64,000 nt of DNA from Centroberyx gerrardi (taxonomy: Eukaryota > Chordata > Actinopteri > Beryciformes > Berycidae): positions 8,790,179 to 8,854,178 of the forward strand of contig NC_136006.1 of NCBI RefSeq assembly GCF_048128805.1. Direction: 5' to 3'. Numbering within the stretch: the first letter of the stretch is position 1; every line of letters starts with the position of its first letter. The notes under the pieces are model-generated. The model was not told the DNA's origin. It saw nothing but the letters and a program-made list of their open reading frames with translations, and made no database searches. The position numbers were made by a program, and so were the translations under genes. Below are positions 1 through 13,164 of this stretch, one piece after another.

Positions 1-132
1 AAAAATGTGAAAAAGGAAAATAAATCGTATCGCCACCATTGTCATGTGAGGGACCATGTGTGAAACCTTGGGACATTCCTTGTGTTTTTTCTGACATTCC
101 TTGTGTTTTTTTTGTTGTTTTTTCCCCCCAAG

Positions 133-2166
133 CTTGTGATCGATGACAGCGTTGCCATGACGCCGTTCTACCTGTTGCTAGGGAAACACCGGCAGCAGGA
201 CAAGCAAGACTCGCTGACCAGCCTGTCTGCCGAGAGAACCCAGCTTCCACAGGGATCCGTCGCTGTCAAGGAGGTTGGTAGTGTGGCGTTTAATGGATTG
301 TGTGCACCTTCTCCTGTATATGAGTTGGTTTACTGTAAATAATTGTTCACTTGAAGATATTAGTCCTCAAAGTTGGAACACAGATAAACAAATTTTTATG
401 GTGAATGAGGCCTTCAATGTATGATTAATACAAACTTCAGAGAAAAGAGCAGCAGTGAGTGTTTGGGCATTTCACATTTCTGCCTTTTTTTTCTGATTTT
501 AATAAAATTTTAAACACCAAGCCATCTCAGTCCCTTCACACTAAATCTCTCTCTCTCCCTCCCCTCTTCTCGTCTCCCTGACAGCTCCTGCACACCCCGG
601 CCCACGTCTTGCCCTCCGCCTCCTTCCTCTGCTCCATGTTTGTTCGCTCCCTGCTCATCTCCGTCTCTGACACCAGGTGAGTTGAAGAGCCACATCAGGG
701 AACTGAACGAGACAGAATCGGTCCTTATTACCAACGTTTCAGCAGGCAACAAGCTTTAAAGGTCCCCTATTGTGTAAAACGGGATTTCCCTTGCCTCTTT
801 GATTATAAAGGAGTTGGATGGTCTATCTAAACATGGTTAAAGTATCAAAACGCACGGTCGCCAACTAAATCCACACAATCCATATTAGAAAAGCGAGCCT
901 CTAAACGAGCCGTTTGGACTTCCGTAACTTTGTGGCTTCACCAAGGTTCGCTCATTATCATTTTTGTAAGACATAATAGGCTAACAAAGTGGGATTTTTT
1001 TTCAAAGCAGTTGAGCGGTTGTCATTGTTAATTGACCAGAGAGTTTTCCCTGCCTGGCGCTGTCTGTAGCTGCCATGTCTGTGGTGTCTCAAGTTTCACT
1101 CTTGAAAAGGTTAGCCAATCAGAACAGAGGGGTCGTTAATATTAATGAGCCTTAAAGGCACAGCAATAGAAACAGCCTGTTCTTGGCAAGGCTCAGAGAG
1201 ATGCTGGAAAATGGATTGAGTGTTTTTGGTACATGACACCACACAAACCGCTTTTAATGGACCTGAAGACATAAAATAAAACACTGGAAAGTGTAGAATA
1301 TGGGACCTTTAATCAGGTTGTTTAAAAAGATACATCTGAAGTGATTATCAATTGCAAGAATGCCAAGTCGATACCTGTGTTCTTGTGGAGAACGATCTTC
1401 CCAAGTTGTCTTGGAGAGAACAAACTTTTCAAGAAATGGGTCTTTACAGTTTGAGATAATCTGTATGTTTGACGTTGTGTGATCAGTTGAAACGCACCGC
1501 TTTTTATTTTCCAAACTGATTCAACCCGCTGTGTACTGTAGACTGTAGGACTGTTTGCTATAATGCGTCGTTCTTGCAATGAATTTCCATGTTCTTTTGT
1601 TTTGGAATTGTAGTTTGGCTGTTAGATATTACTTCAAATTCATCATGGAGGACACAAGAACGAGTATTGAGAAAGGTTAACACAGTTAAAAAGTAATTGC
1701 CTTAGTCATGTGACAGTTAATTAAACAACTACTTAGTCATCACAACCTTTGATAATGTCAGAGTGACTCCACACAATCCTGCTGGAAGTCAGGATTCATG
1801 TGACTCGGCAAATCAAGATACCAGCTAAAAAAAACATGGAGAAAAATGTGGAGTTTCCTGTTTGTCTATGAAAATATGCGGAGTCATTCCAGCCCACCGA
1901 ACTCGTGTGTTTTTTTTTTTTTCCATGTGTGCTCTCGTGGCCTCAGAGAGGAAAATGAACCCAAAGAGGAGGAAATGGAAAGTGAAAAAGAGGAAGAGGA
2001 GTCTGAGGGGGAATTGGAGCCCAGCGCCTCGAGGCAGGAGCAGGCGTCTTCGTCTCTGAGGGCCGAGGCTCCGGAGTCCGCAGCTCTGACGAAAGCCCAG
2101 GTTAGGGAGCTGAGGAGGGTGAAGAAACTGGACCACAGCTGGCTCAGCAACCTCCTGGACTCCTAA
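133..2166 (+). CDS. wdr75: WDR75 (UTP17 homolog), last three coding exons; gene starts before the window
   Basis: WDR75 is a WD-repeat nucleolar protein of the t-UTP part of the small-subunit processome, needed for pre-rRNA transcription and processing. Only the C-terminal tail is here. The exons are 133-273, 585-676 and 1947-2166, with AG acceptors and GT donors in matching phase (0, then 2) and a TAA stop. Exon two carries the recognisable stretch LLHTPAHVLPSASFLCSMFV. The last exon encodes an acidic Glu-rich linker followed by the conserved ending ELRRVKKLDHSWL. The WD repeats lie upstream, outside the window. Assignment rests on these two remembered motifs and on the neighbour SLC40A1, which is next to WDR75 in human. 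The 1.27 kb intron before the last exon holds a small TIR element. The donor after 273 (GTTGGT) is weak, so that boundary is the least certain. Confidence 0.85.
756..1312. mobile_element. Non-autonomous DNA transposon (MITE) in the last WDR75 intron
   Basis: The ends are inverted copies: TTAAAGGTCCCCTATT on the left and the reverse complement of TTAAAGGTCCCATATT on the right. There is no coding capacity. If the outer TTAA is the target duplication, this would be a piggyBac-like MITE. The TTAA could equally be part of the TIR itself, so the superfamily is open. Confidence 0.6.
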
Positions 2167-2262
2167 ACATGACCATGCACAAAGACAGACACATGCATAG
2201 ATATACACACACACACATATGCATTCACAGATGTGCAATCACTTTTCTATACAGTGAAATGT

Positions 2263-2268
2263 AATAAA
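2263..2268 (+). other. WDR75 polyadenylation signal
   Basis: An AATAAA hexamer lies about 100 bases after the WDR75 stop codon, followed by GT-rich sequence. This is the expected position for a short 3' UTR. Confidence 0.6.
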
Positions 2269-2320
2269 CAGATTTAAGTGTTTCATTACGCTGTGTCAAG
2301 GTTGTTGATTTTGTTCTACA

Positions 2321-2868
2321 CAGGGTTTGGGGTCAATTCATGAATCAGCTCATCAATTCCAATTCAACTGAGGAATTGGAATGTGAAAAAACATACAAGA
2401 AACAGAATTGGAAGTGAACTGCAATTTCAAGAAGTCGAATTTAATTCCATGTAATTCTGTGAAATTCCAAGATTTTAGTTTTCTTCTTAATATATATATC
2501 TGAGATTACACATGTTATATTTTATCAATATTGCATATTATAAAATGTTTAAGGAACCTTTCAGGTGGTATTTGATGTATAACATGGAATCGTAATACAT
2601 ACATTATGATTGAATGTGTTTGAGTTGTTTAACTTTTATTTGATTCATAGTGTTTGGTTTAGAATGTTTAACAAGTCAAGACAAACTCTCTTAGAATTGG
2701 AATTTCATGGAATTTAATTGAATTGAATTGTGTTTCTTGTCATTTCAATTCAATTCACATTCTGTTTCCATAGAGCCGGGTGACATTCACATTCCAATTC
2801 CAACTCCAGGAATTGAATTGGAATTTACCATGCATTCTCAATCCAATTCATGAATGGCCCCGACCCTG
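2321..2868. mobile_element. Palindromic TIR element rich in AATTCAATTGG-like words
   Basis: The left end begins with a CAGGGTTTGGGGTCAATTCA motif. The right end is its diverged inverse (ATTCATGAATGGCCCCGACCCTG). The inner flanks are arrays of CAATTCCAATTCAATT and its complement, so the whole element could fold. It contains no open reading frame. The style is that of a fish MITE. Confidence 0.55.
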
Positions 2869-3489
2869 GTACTCTCGTTCACCTTTTTACACCACTTCGT
2901 GTATCTTCCAGAGTCCAAACTTGCCTTTTTCCATTGCCAGTATTGAATGATGTAATCCAGTATATTGGCTCAGGAGTGAAGGTTATAAATCTGGATATGA
3001 AAACACGCTGACTGAGTCATTGTCATTTCCCGCATTATAATTGTGTTGTATAAGCAGGTGAACTGTGACACATATATAGTAAACTCATTGCCTTCAACAG
3101 GGATTAGGATTAACAATGAATCCGGATAACAGTGAGTGAAACAAATATGCAGCGATGACATACTGTTGGTCTTGACGGCTAATCAGAAAAAAAACGAAAA
3201 CATAATATGAACTTCTGCAGTTTCCAAATCGCAGAGGCTGCAATTAATTAAGAGAAAGAGGCGTCCAAAATAGATTTTTGAACAAGGTGTTTTAGAGCTG
3301 CAGGTAATCTTTGATCCATGAATCAACTACAATATTGGTGAAAACCTTTCATCATACTCAATCATCAGACATCTTTTTTTTTTTCCTTAAACAATTTTAA
3401 AGTTCTAAAAAATGTATGACAAGAGAACCTTGATGTCAATTGCAGTTTAAATCGCAATCTATCAAATAATAGCAATCAGATTTTTTTTT

Positions 3490-5110
3490 TTGTCAGTATC
3501 TTTCAGCCCTGCTCAAAATGCTGCACATGAAATTTGAAATTGCAGTAACGGTTTGCTTTCTTGGAAACTACAGCTTCAACAATAAAACGGTTATACCTTT
3601 CCTATGAATCTAAGACTGTGAATCAGCATGTAATTAGTACTGTAAAGTGTGCAGAATGCAGCATAGTCTTGAGGAACGAAGCTTGAAGCCCTTAGTAAGC
3701 TGTCTTTTTAAAGAGAGTCACGTTTTTTTCCCAGCGTTGGATAAGTGAGTGTCCTTCCCTCTCAGCATTTTTCACTTCTTTTCTGATTCAAGGTCAAGGT
3801 CTCCCACAACCCAGAACCATTATGCTGCCCTTTCAAGTTCTCTTTTTTTGACAGACATCGAGATTTTACCAAAGCTCTTTGCGAACTTGCGCTGCCAGGT
3901 GAACAAACTGGGTCACCCTCCAAACCCTTATCGAGTCGTAAGCTGTTTATTGTCAACTTTTATTGACTTAATATCAGCTGGGACTGTAAAGCTGATCCTG
4001 TAAATCTGAAAAAAAAACATGACACACAATAGAATTTGTTCTATTTAGAATTTATAGAAAAATGAGATCAGTTGGCAGATTTCAAGTCATTTTACAGATG
4101 TTTTTGCCCACTGAAGTACAGTATTGTGCACTGTGTGTTCTGTGTTGTGAGTTGTACAGGTGTAAAATCGTTGTCTTCCATATCACCAGAATGTGTCCAG
4201 TCTACAGCGTCGCAGTAAATAGTAAACTTTGCTCTTTCTTTTCTGACGAACAGCAGTTGCATTGATTGAAATGTTTCTGAGGACAAAATTTAGAAAGTGC
4301 TGGCAACCAGAAAGAGAGTCCGATTAATTCGATTTTTTTTATCCGGATCCTGGAAACCAAAAGAAGTTGATGCAGAACGGTGAATGAAGCGTCTGGTCTC
4401 ATGTCTACTGTGTCTGCTGCTGCCATGCTACCCTTGAGCAAGGCACCCAACCCCGGGCTGCAGTGACAGACGGTCCTGTGCTCTGAACTTAACACTTAAA
4501 AGAAACTTAAATACACTCATAGAGGCAATTTGTCATGCAGTCCAATCAGACAAAACAATCAAAATATACTGCCTCGGGATTCTCTTTTGCGGTTATCTAG
4601 TCTATTTTAAATGAAGTCTGTGCAACAGAGGTTACATAAGTTGGAAAATCACTTTGCAGTGTTGAGGCTCTCTGTGTGAAGGGAGGATTTGAAACTTGGA
4701 TTTTCTGTTCACGTGGATCATCATTTTTAACTCAATCTTCTCTACTAATAAGCAAGTTTAACCCGTCTGTGCTGTACTGCTCAGATTGACCGACACCATG
4801 AATCAGTGTTGTCAATAATAACTCGGCAAGGTACAGGTGAACCCAGTGTTTCCTACAGTTCACTGATGGCACCTAAAGCTGTTCGCTTAATATTTCTGAT
4901 GTGTGAACTTGAGCAATGTTTTAGCTTGGCACAATTGATTTTCACTATCAGCATTTGGTATCAGCTGTCACCTTTGAAATTACAGTTAAAGAGACTATTC
5001 CTGGAAACTTCAGCTTCCACAAACCTATTAAACTTTTCCTGTCAATACAAGGCCTTGAAGGGAGAAACTACACAACTGGTATTACAAAGCATGCAAAATT
5101 AAACATTTAA
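3490..5110 (+). repeat. Two diverged direct copies of a dispersed repeat, plus unique intergenic DNA
   Basis: About 3520-3670 and 4960-5110 share a diverged core: GAAATTGCAGTAA...CTTGGAAACTACAGCTTC in one, GAAATTACAGTTA...CCTGGAAACTTCAGCTTC in the other, followed by a similar CTTTTCCTGTCAATACAAG-like block. A SINE end lies between them near 4420-4470. I see no coding exon here. Confidence 0.4.
4424..4470 (+). repeat. Fragment of a tRNA-derived SINE (3' body)
   Basis: The stretch around CTTGAGCAAGGCACCCAACC and CCGGGCTGCAGTG is a familiar piece of a fish tRNA-derived SINE body. Only this part is recognisable; the tRNA head is missing. Confidence 0.45.
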
Positions 5111-7627
5111 AAAAGTCTATTTCTTAATGAGCATTCATTCTACAGTTACTTGAGATCATGTACATGAATAGGATCTTATCTCCTCTGCACACTTATCTTG
5201 CGGCCTAGTTCCTTTTTGTAGACGTTGGACTTCTTCAACTAAAGCGGCCTTTTCCCTCTCACATGTGTGCAGTTCCTCAAGATGAGGAGGGGCTTGAATA
5301 ATGGCTTTGAATTTTTATTTTTTTTTCCAAGATTGCTTAATGCTAGACAGTGCTTCTCCTGGCTAGATAGAGCTGTGTTCAGCCTTATAATCCCACACCA
5401 AGCTGCTGCATGAGGAACTCTGCCTTCATCATAAAAACAAAACTCGTGCAGAGAGTACAGCTAGTACAGATACAAACAGGAACTGTATTATCAACATTTG
5501 TTTGTCTTGCAGCTCAGAACATTTTGCCAAACATGCAGAATCTCATGAGAGTCTGCATAATAAAAAGGAAAGACAATGTTGGCATTATTCAGTTCAGTGT
5601 AACTATTTGTTCCATATGGAGCAATTCAAAGGACGCAATTTCAGGTACAAACAATCATTAAAAACAAAAATAGAATGCACATATCGCATAACAAAAAGAG
5701 ACAGGATAGTTTACTAGATTAACAGTTGGACATTTGCATATTTGTACTATTAAACTGCACAGTGCTGGCAGAGTTCAGCAGTTTAAATGCATAAAGCTGA
5801 AATTATAATCGTTTATAATTGTCCAGTTTTGGAAACCTCACATTCTTACTTAAAATGTATATTCCTTCTGGTAAAAAGGTATTTTTTTCTTTGATTTGTC
5901 TTAACACTGGGGAACCAGAAAGAGCCTACATGATGGCTGCAGGTTGAATTCATTGTGTGGTATATATGACTTGTAATCTAATATTGCCTGGGCCTTTGGT
6001 TATTATTATACAACATGGAATTAGAAGGAGGGAAGGAAGGAAGGAAGGAAAGGAGGCGGCTGTGAAAACATGAGGTGTCATATTTCTGTGAGTTCTGATG
6101 CAGCGATCGGACCATTTGGCAAGCAACAGCCACCCACAATGCTGTGATTTAAAGAAGATACAGCTATTGTATTCATTAGTAGTCTTGTTGTTTGGCAGTG
6201 CGTTTGTATTTGGCATTATGTAAACCTCTGAAAGTGATAATTCTTCATGCACTAAAGCTTCCAATAAATTACCGTATTGTGTCAGCTGTATTAACAAATA
6301 AAATGCATTGTATAAACAGAGTAAGTAGTAAAACGCATCAGCACAAAGAGTAATAATAATCATGAGTGTGGGGGAGTCAGGCAGCGGTGACGTAAAAACC
6401 ACGAGACCGAGCCAAGGCTCGCCGCTCGGCTGCTGAAAAGTCTTCTGTCAGTCCTGCCGTGCAAAACCAGGTCACTCTTTGTCTTTTCACCAAGCATGCA
6501 AGTCCAGATCATCCAGCTCAGCTTAAAGTCAGTCTGTTTAACACTGGCCGCTTGAGAAAAAGGGATTCTGGGGGGAAATTACCAGCTGACCCCGCTGTGG
6601 TATGCGACCTCACACAGCAGCAGCCAGGCCCGAGGCTAAGAAACCCTCAGATTAGGCTGCTCAGAGAGCTCCTCACCTGTTGGAAGCCCTTATTCTATTA
6701 CACTGCGTTAAAAAAAATGAATACTGAGACAGACGATTGATAAGGTTTTCTTTATTTACGAGACCTCATGCAATACAAGCTGTATCCATGTCCTCATATG
6801 CAATGGAGTGCGATTGTTACATACAAATGAATTTGACTCTTCCAACGCTACAAGCTTTGATTACTCAATGATTTAATGCTTTTGTCTATTGGACTAGTAA
6901 ATTATACAATAACACTGGCGATATATATATATATATTCTCCAATTTAAGCAGTATGATACATAGGCGTTTTGTTCTCAAGTGAAAAGCCTTTTGAAAGAG
7001 GATTTGTACACAGGAGGCAGAGAAAATTTTACAAATCTTTCAGAAAACCTCAATTTGACACAAACTGTTAACACTAGGTATATAAAAACAGATGTAAAAA
7101 AAAAAGTCAACATTTCCAGACAACAACAGCATAATGTGACAACAGCATACACAAAATGGTTTTTTTTTTTTTACATTTTACAATAGCATTTTTAGTTGTT
7201 TATCTTGATTGACAGCTTATGTTATTTACATTAAAAATATATAGTATATGGCCATGTGTGATATTCCTGAATCAGCAATCCAACTAATGAGAGATGTGTG
7301 GTTTTTGTTCAGATGTCCAGACTGCTGGTGAGTCAGCACACCTGCAGACGGCTCAGACTCGACACCGTCCTCCAAGAGGTTTAACGGTAACCCTCGGCTG
7401 AAAAACGGCCTACTGTTCTCTACATCTGGTGCGGCTACTTGTGTTTCCAACCCAAATATTTTTGCTCCTAGTCGGCAAAACTTTGGCTTAGACTGGCTGT
7501 GGTTTTCGTGGGTGGGGTGTGCGAATAATAACCGTTCTGTTGTAGCCAATCCTGTGTGTGCGTGTAACAGCTGTCAAGGCTAGTTTGGAATAAGGCTTCA
7601 GAAACCATTGAAGTGGTACTTTAAGGT
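5111..7627. other. Intergenic DNA between WDR75 and SLC40A1, nothing coding recognised
   Basis: AT-rich sequence with a GGAA-rich short tandem near 6027-6052, an (AT)n run near 6921-6937 and scattered spurious short frames. A TTTATT (AATAAA on the minus strand) at about 6751 could be a distal SLC40A1 poly(A) site, but nothing else supports a 3' UTR that long. Confidence 0.3.
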
Positions 7628-8036
7628 CAGAGGTGGAAAGGTGGATAGTTAATAGTTACTCTGCTTGAGTAGATTTTAAAAATAATACTACTTTTCCAAA
7701 TGGTTGTACTTTTACATCTGTTTTTTTAATTTATGCCTACTTTTAATTGGGTACGTTTTTCTAGACATATAAAAATGTATTCTGGACTTTTACATCCCAT
7801 ATCCCCAAATTTGGGTTGATAATGTCCCATCAGATTATTTGCAAGGACTAAGCCAATGTTTAAGATGTTCATTTTGGGAAGAGCATAGTACATGCAAAAA
7901 CAGTATCTTTTAGTTTTAGTGAGATACTCTTTTACTTAATTTTCTAGATGAAGTACTTTAACTCCAAAGGGGTAAAATTTAACTTAAGTGGCAGCACTTC
8001 CACTTGTGTAAAATGTTTCAGTACTTTCCACCTCTG
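7628..8036. mobile_element. TIR element, CAGAGGTGGAAAG family
   Basis: The left end CAGAGGTGGAAAG is matched by its inverse CTTTCCACCTCTG at the right end. The interior has the typical 'tactttta...gagatactcttttactta' sequence of a fish MITE. It is non-coding. Confidence 0.65.
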
Positions 8037-8039
8037 TTC

Positions 8040-9690
8040 AAGTTACAGCATTAAGAACAAAAACCCTAATTCTGTTTAAGGTCCATGGTTTGTTGGCAGT
8101 CAGAAGCAGCAAACTGAGATGGGGTGAAGGTTGCTGACTGGGCTCCCTGGCTGGTCGCTCGAGGAAATGGGCTGTCTGAGGTAAACTTGGGACGTTTTCA
8201 AAGTTATTCACAGGAGAAGAGCTGGTACAGTTGTTGCTGAGCGTTGTGATATGTGCCTGTTTGAACCACAATCCCCCCGCAACTGACCAGACTGGAAGAG
8301 AGCCTGAAACTGGGGGAACACGATTGTGCATTGGGGGGTGGGGGGGTACGGTCAGGATTTCAGCCTTGTGCAAAAATATTGATGAAATTCCTGATCATCT
8401 ATTAGGTTTATTGACAGATGTCAATATCAATCTTAAAGTGCCTGTGTAACAACAATCATGATTGAAAATCACCTTGGAGAACTCGAACATAAAAATCAAA
8501 TGGCGACAAAACGACACTGTCACAATGTAAACTACCGGTCAAACGAAATTTAAGTACAATCTCAAAGTGGGTTAGAAATATTTAGGTGTACTCGGGGAGT
8601 ATGAAAAGCATTAGTGAACCTACACCACTACTGTCACCTGACGTAAAAAATATATATTTGGAATGCTTCAGACAGATTTTCCCTCACTTCCTTTTATGCC
8701 GTATAAGAACTTCCACTTTGGTAATTTAGAGTTATTGACGAGGGTGCATAGGATTTTTCATTTGTTTGCTATGGCACAACCGCTAGCGCGAAAGACAATA
8801 CTGATGATACATTTCTTATAAAAACCACCGTTTGCGTTTCCTGAATAAATAATTTGCATAACCCTTATAACCATGTATTAAAGAGACTTGATCCCAGTTT
8901 TGTGTTTGGCTAAATAAGCAAGAGTGTCTTTCCCCCTGGAGGAGGAAGAGGTCACTTGCTCATTTGTCTAATCTGACGAAACTAAGGACAGGCTATTAGA
9001 GAAACAGCTAGCAGAAATGGCAACAGCACCAATGAAGTCGCTGAGAAACAAACAAGTTAAATGTCAAAACAATGAGGAGCGTTCTGCCTGTCGGGATCCG
9101 GGGCGGTTTTGCCCCGTCACTCGAGCCGCAGAGCGCGCTTGAGGAGCCAAAAGCAGCTGTCCCTGCAAGATTTCTCCCTCATTTTGCCCTTTTGTTAGCT
9201 GAAGCACCTTGTGATAAACCTTTACAGCTAGATCAAGGCTGTTAGGAGGAGAGGGATATTTATATTACAGTGCCTTATCCCCTGATTTCTTTCATCGTGG
9301 GCCAGGACCCAAAACACTGTCGCAGGCCTATAGCCGATGGATCCTCGCATGACAGTACTTCTGTTTTAAAGAGCCTGGACCCGAGGGTGAGAGGCTAAAC
9401 ATCTCATCTGGCTCCCAGGCTGAAAACGAAACCCTGCCTTATCCAAACTGGTTAAGGCAGGGTTTTACGAGGGATTAGTTTTCTGTGACTGCAGGCGTAC
9501 TACTCACCTCCCTCTGCTAATGGTTAATGCTATATCAACGGCTACGCGTAGCACATGCTAGGTTTCCATTCTGAGAACTTCTATTAGCATCAGCATCCTG
9601 GCAGCTACAAGCAAGCATGTTAGTTGGATAAATAGGAGCAGGGGAGCGGAGAGGCTTTAGAAATATGTACCCGGGGACTACAGTCTCTTT
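8040..9690. other. Probable SLC40A1 3' UTR and flanking DNA
   Basis: No exon is recognised. It lies directly downstream of the SLC40A1 stop (minus strand), so part should be its 3' UTR. No single poly(A) signal stands out. Confidence 0.35.
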
Positions 9691-9697
9691 AATGGGG

Positions 9698-12600
9698 TTA
9701 GACGGTGGTAGGAAGTGAGGGGCTGTCCACCGCCTCGGCCTTCTGCTCCGGCGAGCAGCAGAGGAAGAGGCGGCTGCCCAGGCTCTTGAAAGCAAACCGG
9801 AAGTACATGATGTGACCCATGGCCACGAAGGAGACGGAGATGATGACCAGCAGGCCAAAGGCTTCGGGGTTGGGAGCCAGAATCACCATGATGAAGTGCA
9901 GCAGGTCTAAGAGGTAGTTCATGGAGTTCTGGACGCCGTTGATCACCCCCCGCTCCGACTCGATCACATTCTCTTGGATGAGCTGGGTCACTGTCAGGTC
10001 GAAGGACCACAGGCCTTGAGGGGAAAGAGAGAGAGGGAGAGAGAGATCAACAGTGATTCGTAACATATTTTTACAGCCACATTAAAATGACTGTAGAAGA
10101 CAATCTTGGCTGTGGCTGTAATTATCAGGCAATATTATTGGCATCAAAGGTTGCCAATATTGCTCAGATATGCGTGGCAGATCCGGAGAGGCCTTCCGCT
10201 TAATGCCGGAGATGAGTGTAAAAGTTCATCATGTGGACCTGCTTTTACTCGCCTGAGTCAACTTTAGGAAGTCATAATTTGAAAAAATAGCCTTTTACAA
10301 CCTTCCAAAAGAAGGTTGAAGGAAGGAATTTGAACCTAGTTTATCCCAATGCTACATACTGAGAGCCATTTTTCTATAGCGTAAATCAAGCCGTCTCTAT
10401 AACTGCTACTCACCAACTCTAGCAGCAATGACTCCAGCAAACAGCAGACTGACGGACATGTAGGACTGCAGGGGCGGCAGCTCCTGGGCAGGTGCAGCGG
10501 TGGCGTTCACAGACAGGCTGTCGCTCGTCAGCACGCTGGTCAGGCTGTGGTCGCCCTCGGGCAGCGGGCTCTGGTTTCCGATCAGGTGGGTGTAGAGGTC
10601 CTGGAAGGGCGAGACGCTGAGGTCGAAGGGGCTTCCGGGGGCGAAGACGGACACCACGCACAGCATGAGGCAGGACAGCTGGGCCACGCCCGAGATGAAG
10701 CCCGTGCGAATCAGGCCGCACTTCTTGCGAACCCAGGTGAAGGCGACGGTGCCGCAGATGCCCGACACGGCCGAGGCGCCCATCAGCAGGCTGAGCACCG
10801 AGCCGTTGAGGCCCTGCATGTAGGCGTAGCCCGTGGTGATGCAGTCGAAGCCCAGCACCGTCATGTAGAGGAAGGCCAGGGACATGCCGGCGAAGAAGAT
10901 GTTCTGGTTGTAGTAGGCCACCCACCCGGTCTTGAAGGTGCGCACAGGTTCGGCCACCTGGTAGCAGCAGCCGCTCTGCTTGGGAGAGTCGGGCTTGACC
11001 ACCACCGAGGTTTCATTCATCAGCGGCTGGGACGACTCCTCAGGACTCTGGCCGTTCTCCAACTCTGCAAAAAGGGCAGAAAGAGGAAAAACGAGGTTAG
11101 GATTCTGTCAGGACCGTCGCACAGGGCAGAGCGGCAAGCTCCATGAACCAAACACTCAATTTGTAAAGTTTGACCGTAAGAAATTTCTACCAGGATTTTT
11201 GTTTTTGCTCTGAACTCTTGAATAGTCTAAAATCAAACATCACAGTTCTTAGCTATTTGGAGAGAGTTTTTAGGAAGGACCTAGGTAGGATAAGCATGAA
11301 CTGGCCTGCTACCTTTCTGGGTGCTGAGCTGTTTGAGCTCCTGGTCCTGCTCCTTCTGACCCGCTTTAACCGCCAGCGCCGGAGTCTTCTGGTAGACCTT
11401 CCACAGCAGAGCGTACTCCAGACACATGGAGCACAGGTTCCAGCCCGAGATGAAGCCGCAGCCAATGTAGTGGGAGCCAAAGGACATAATCTGTCCCACC
11501 AGCATGGGAGCCAGGATGTTGGTCAGCTGGTCTATGATCCTCACTGTGGCGTTCATGTCTGTTTGACAGAAGGTATAGTACAGTGTATTAAGTTTAACGC
11601 TGATAGATGTCAATTTACATTTATCAACCTCATGCCATGAAAAAAGAACAAAACAAAAAGATAAATGCACCTTAAAGCACAAAACCAATATAACACTATA
11701 ATCCTCTTATTTTGATAGTTTTTACAGTAATTCTTATGTCAGCAGGTTTTATTAGTTCCATGAATTATGCTAATATCACAGCAGATTGATAAAGGTCATC
11801 GAGTTCATAGACTCCACACAGCCAGTTATTGACTAACCTTATTTGCTTGTGAACATTTATAAGAGATAACTGCTGGGAATTATTGTTTTTTTTTCCGCTG
11901 TGTGAGAAAATCTGCTCAGCGGACTTTATCAACCAGGATGAACTTGTGAGGCCATAAAAAAAAAAAACGCCAAAACGAGAGTGATTCAGCGTTCACGAGG
12001 GTTCAAAGTTTGCCCCACTGAACAGAGCTGATAACCGGTCATGTGAGGCCTAAATCGATTAGGAGCTGGTAGCTGCTGTTGAGTCACTGACCTGCCAACT
12101 TGCTGCTGTCCTGTCCAGCCACAACCACCACCCAGTCCCTCTGGATGGTGATGGATGTAGCCGTACTGGCCAAGTTGGCGATGTTGGCGATGGTGATCAC
12201 CAGAATGTAGCAGGTCGTCTGCAAAACAAAATCATTTTCATCCTCAGTTTGATGATTTGTTAAATCTACAAATGAAGACTTAATCTAAATCTAAAGCTAC
12301 TAGTGGGATTTTTACATTCAAATGTTATTGTTAAATTGAAATTGTCTCAATTTTGTATCAATAAACATGAATATATAAACACATGCTGTGATATACATTC
12401 ATACATTACACATAAGATATCGTCCCCGTCAGGTGAAAACCTTGCATCTCCAATTTTGGTGATTTTCATGTTTAAATTTTGAATTAAAAGATCACATGCT
12501 TCTCTGTGGGTTGAGAAAATTCTCCAACTGTTTGTCTGTTTCCCATTCAAACCCTATAGAATAACAAAAATGCATTGTCAACAAGCTAAAAATAACGCTG

Positions 12601-13078
12601 TTTTTCTCAGTTCCTGATAAGTTTACATTCTGGAGAAACAAGGTCGTCACCTGACAGCGACGTTATGCAAAATATATATTAACCAATTACAATGATCCAG
12701 CACTACAATAACCTCCAAATAAATCAATGTCATTCTATGTAAAAAGAAAAAAAAATCAATGACATTCTATGAAAAAAAACCAAATCAACATTCTCTGTGG
12801 AAAAATAACTTCTCAAAAGAAAGAACGGTTTTTGTGGTTCAGCATGGAAGCTAATCTAATACGCACCATGTGACTTCAACTACAGCAGTGGTAAAGAAGT
12901 ACTGGACCACAGAGAAAAAAAAAAAAAAAAAAAAAAAAAGCTGAGCATATTTTGTCTAGAAACGGCGAACACGACAATGCTCGTCAGCCGCGGGCCAGCG
13001 CTGACTGTCAAACAAAACTGGCCCGCTACTTTGTTTGCTGGTCTGTATGTTCACTCTAGGGCAGCTGCTCTGTCCACA

Positions 13079-13164
<86 letters not shown>

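Noticed and set aside
1825-2238. Minus-strand frame opposite the last WDR75 exon
   Set aside because: Shadow of the acidic coding sequence plus a CA repeat.
10547-11146. Long plus-strand frame (199 codons) opposite SLC40A1
   Set aside because: It is the antisense shadow of GC-rich ferroportin exon 7, with no family features.
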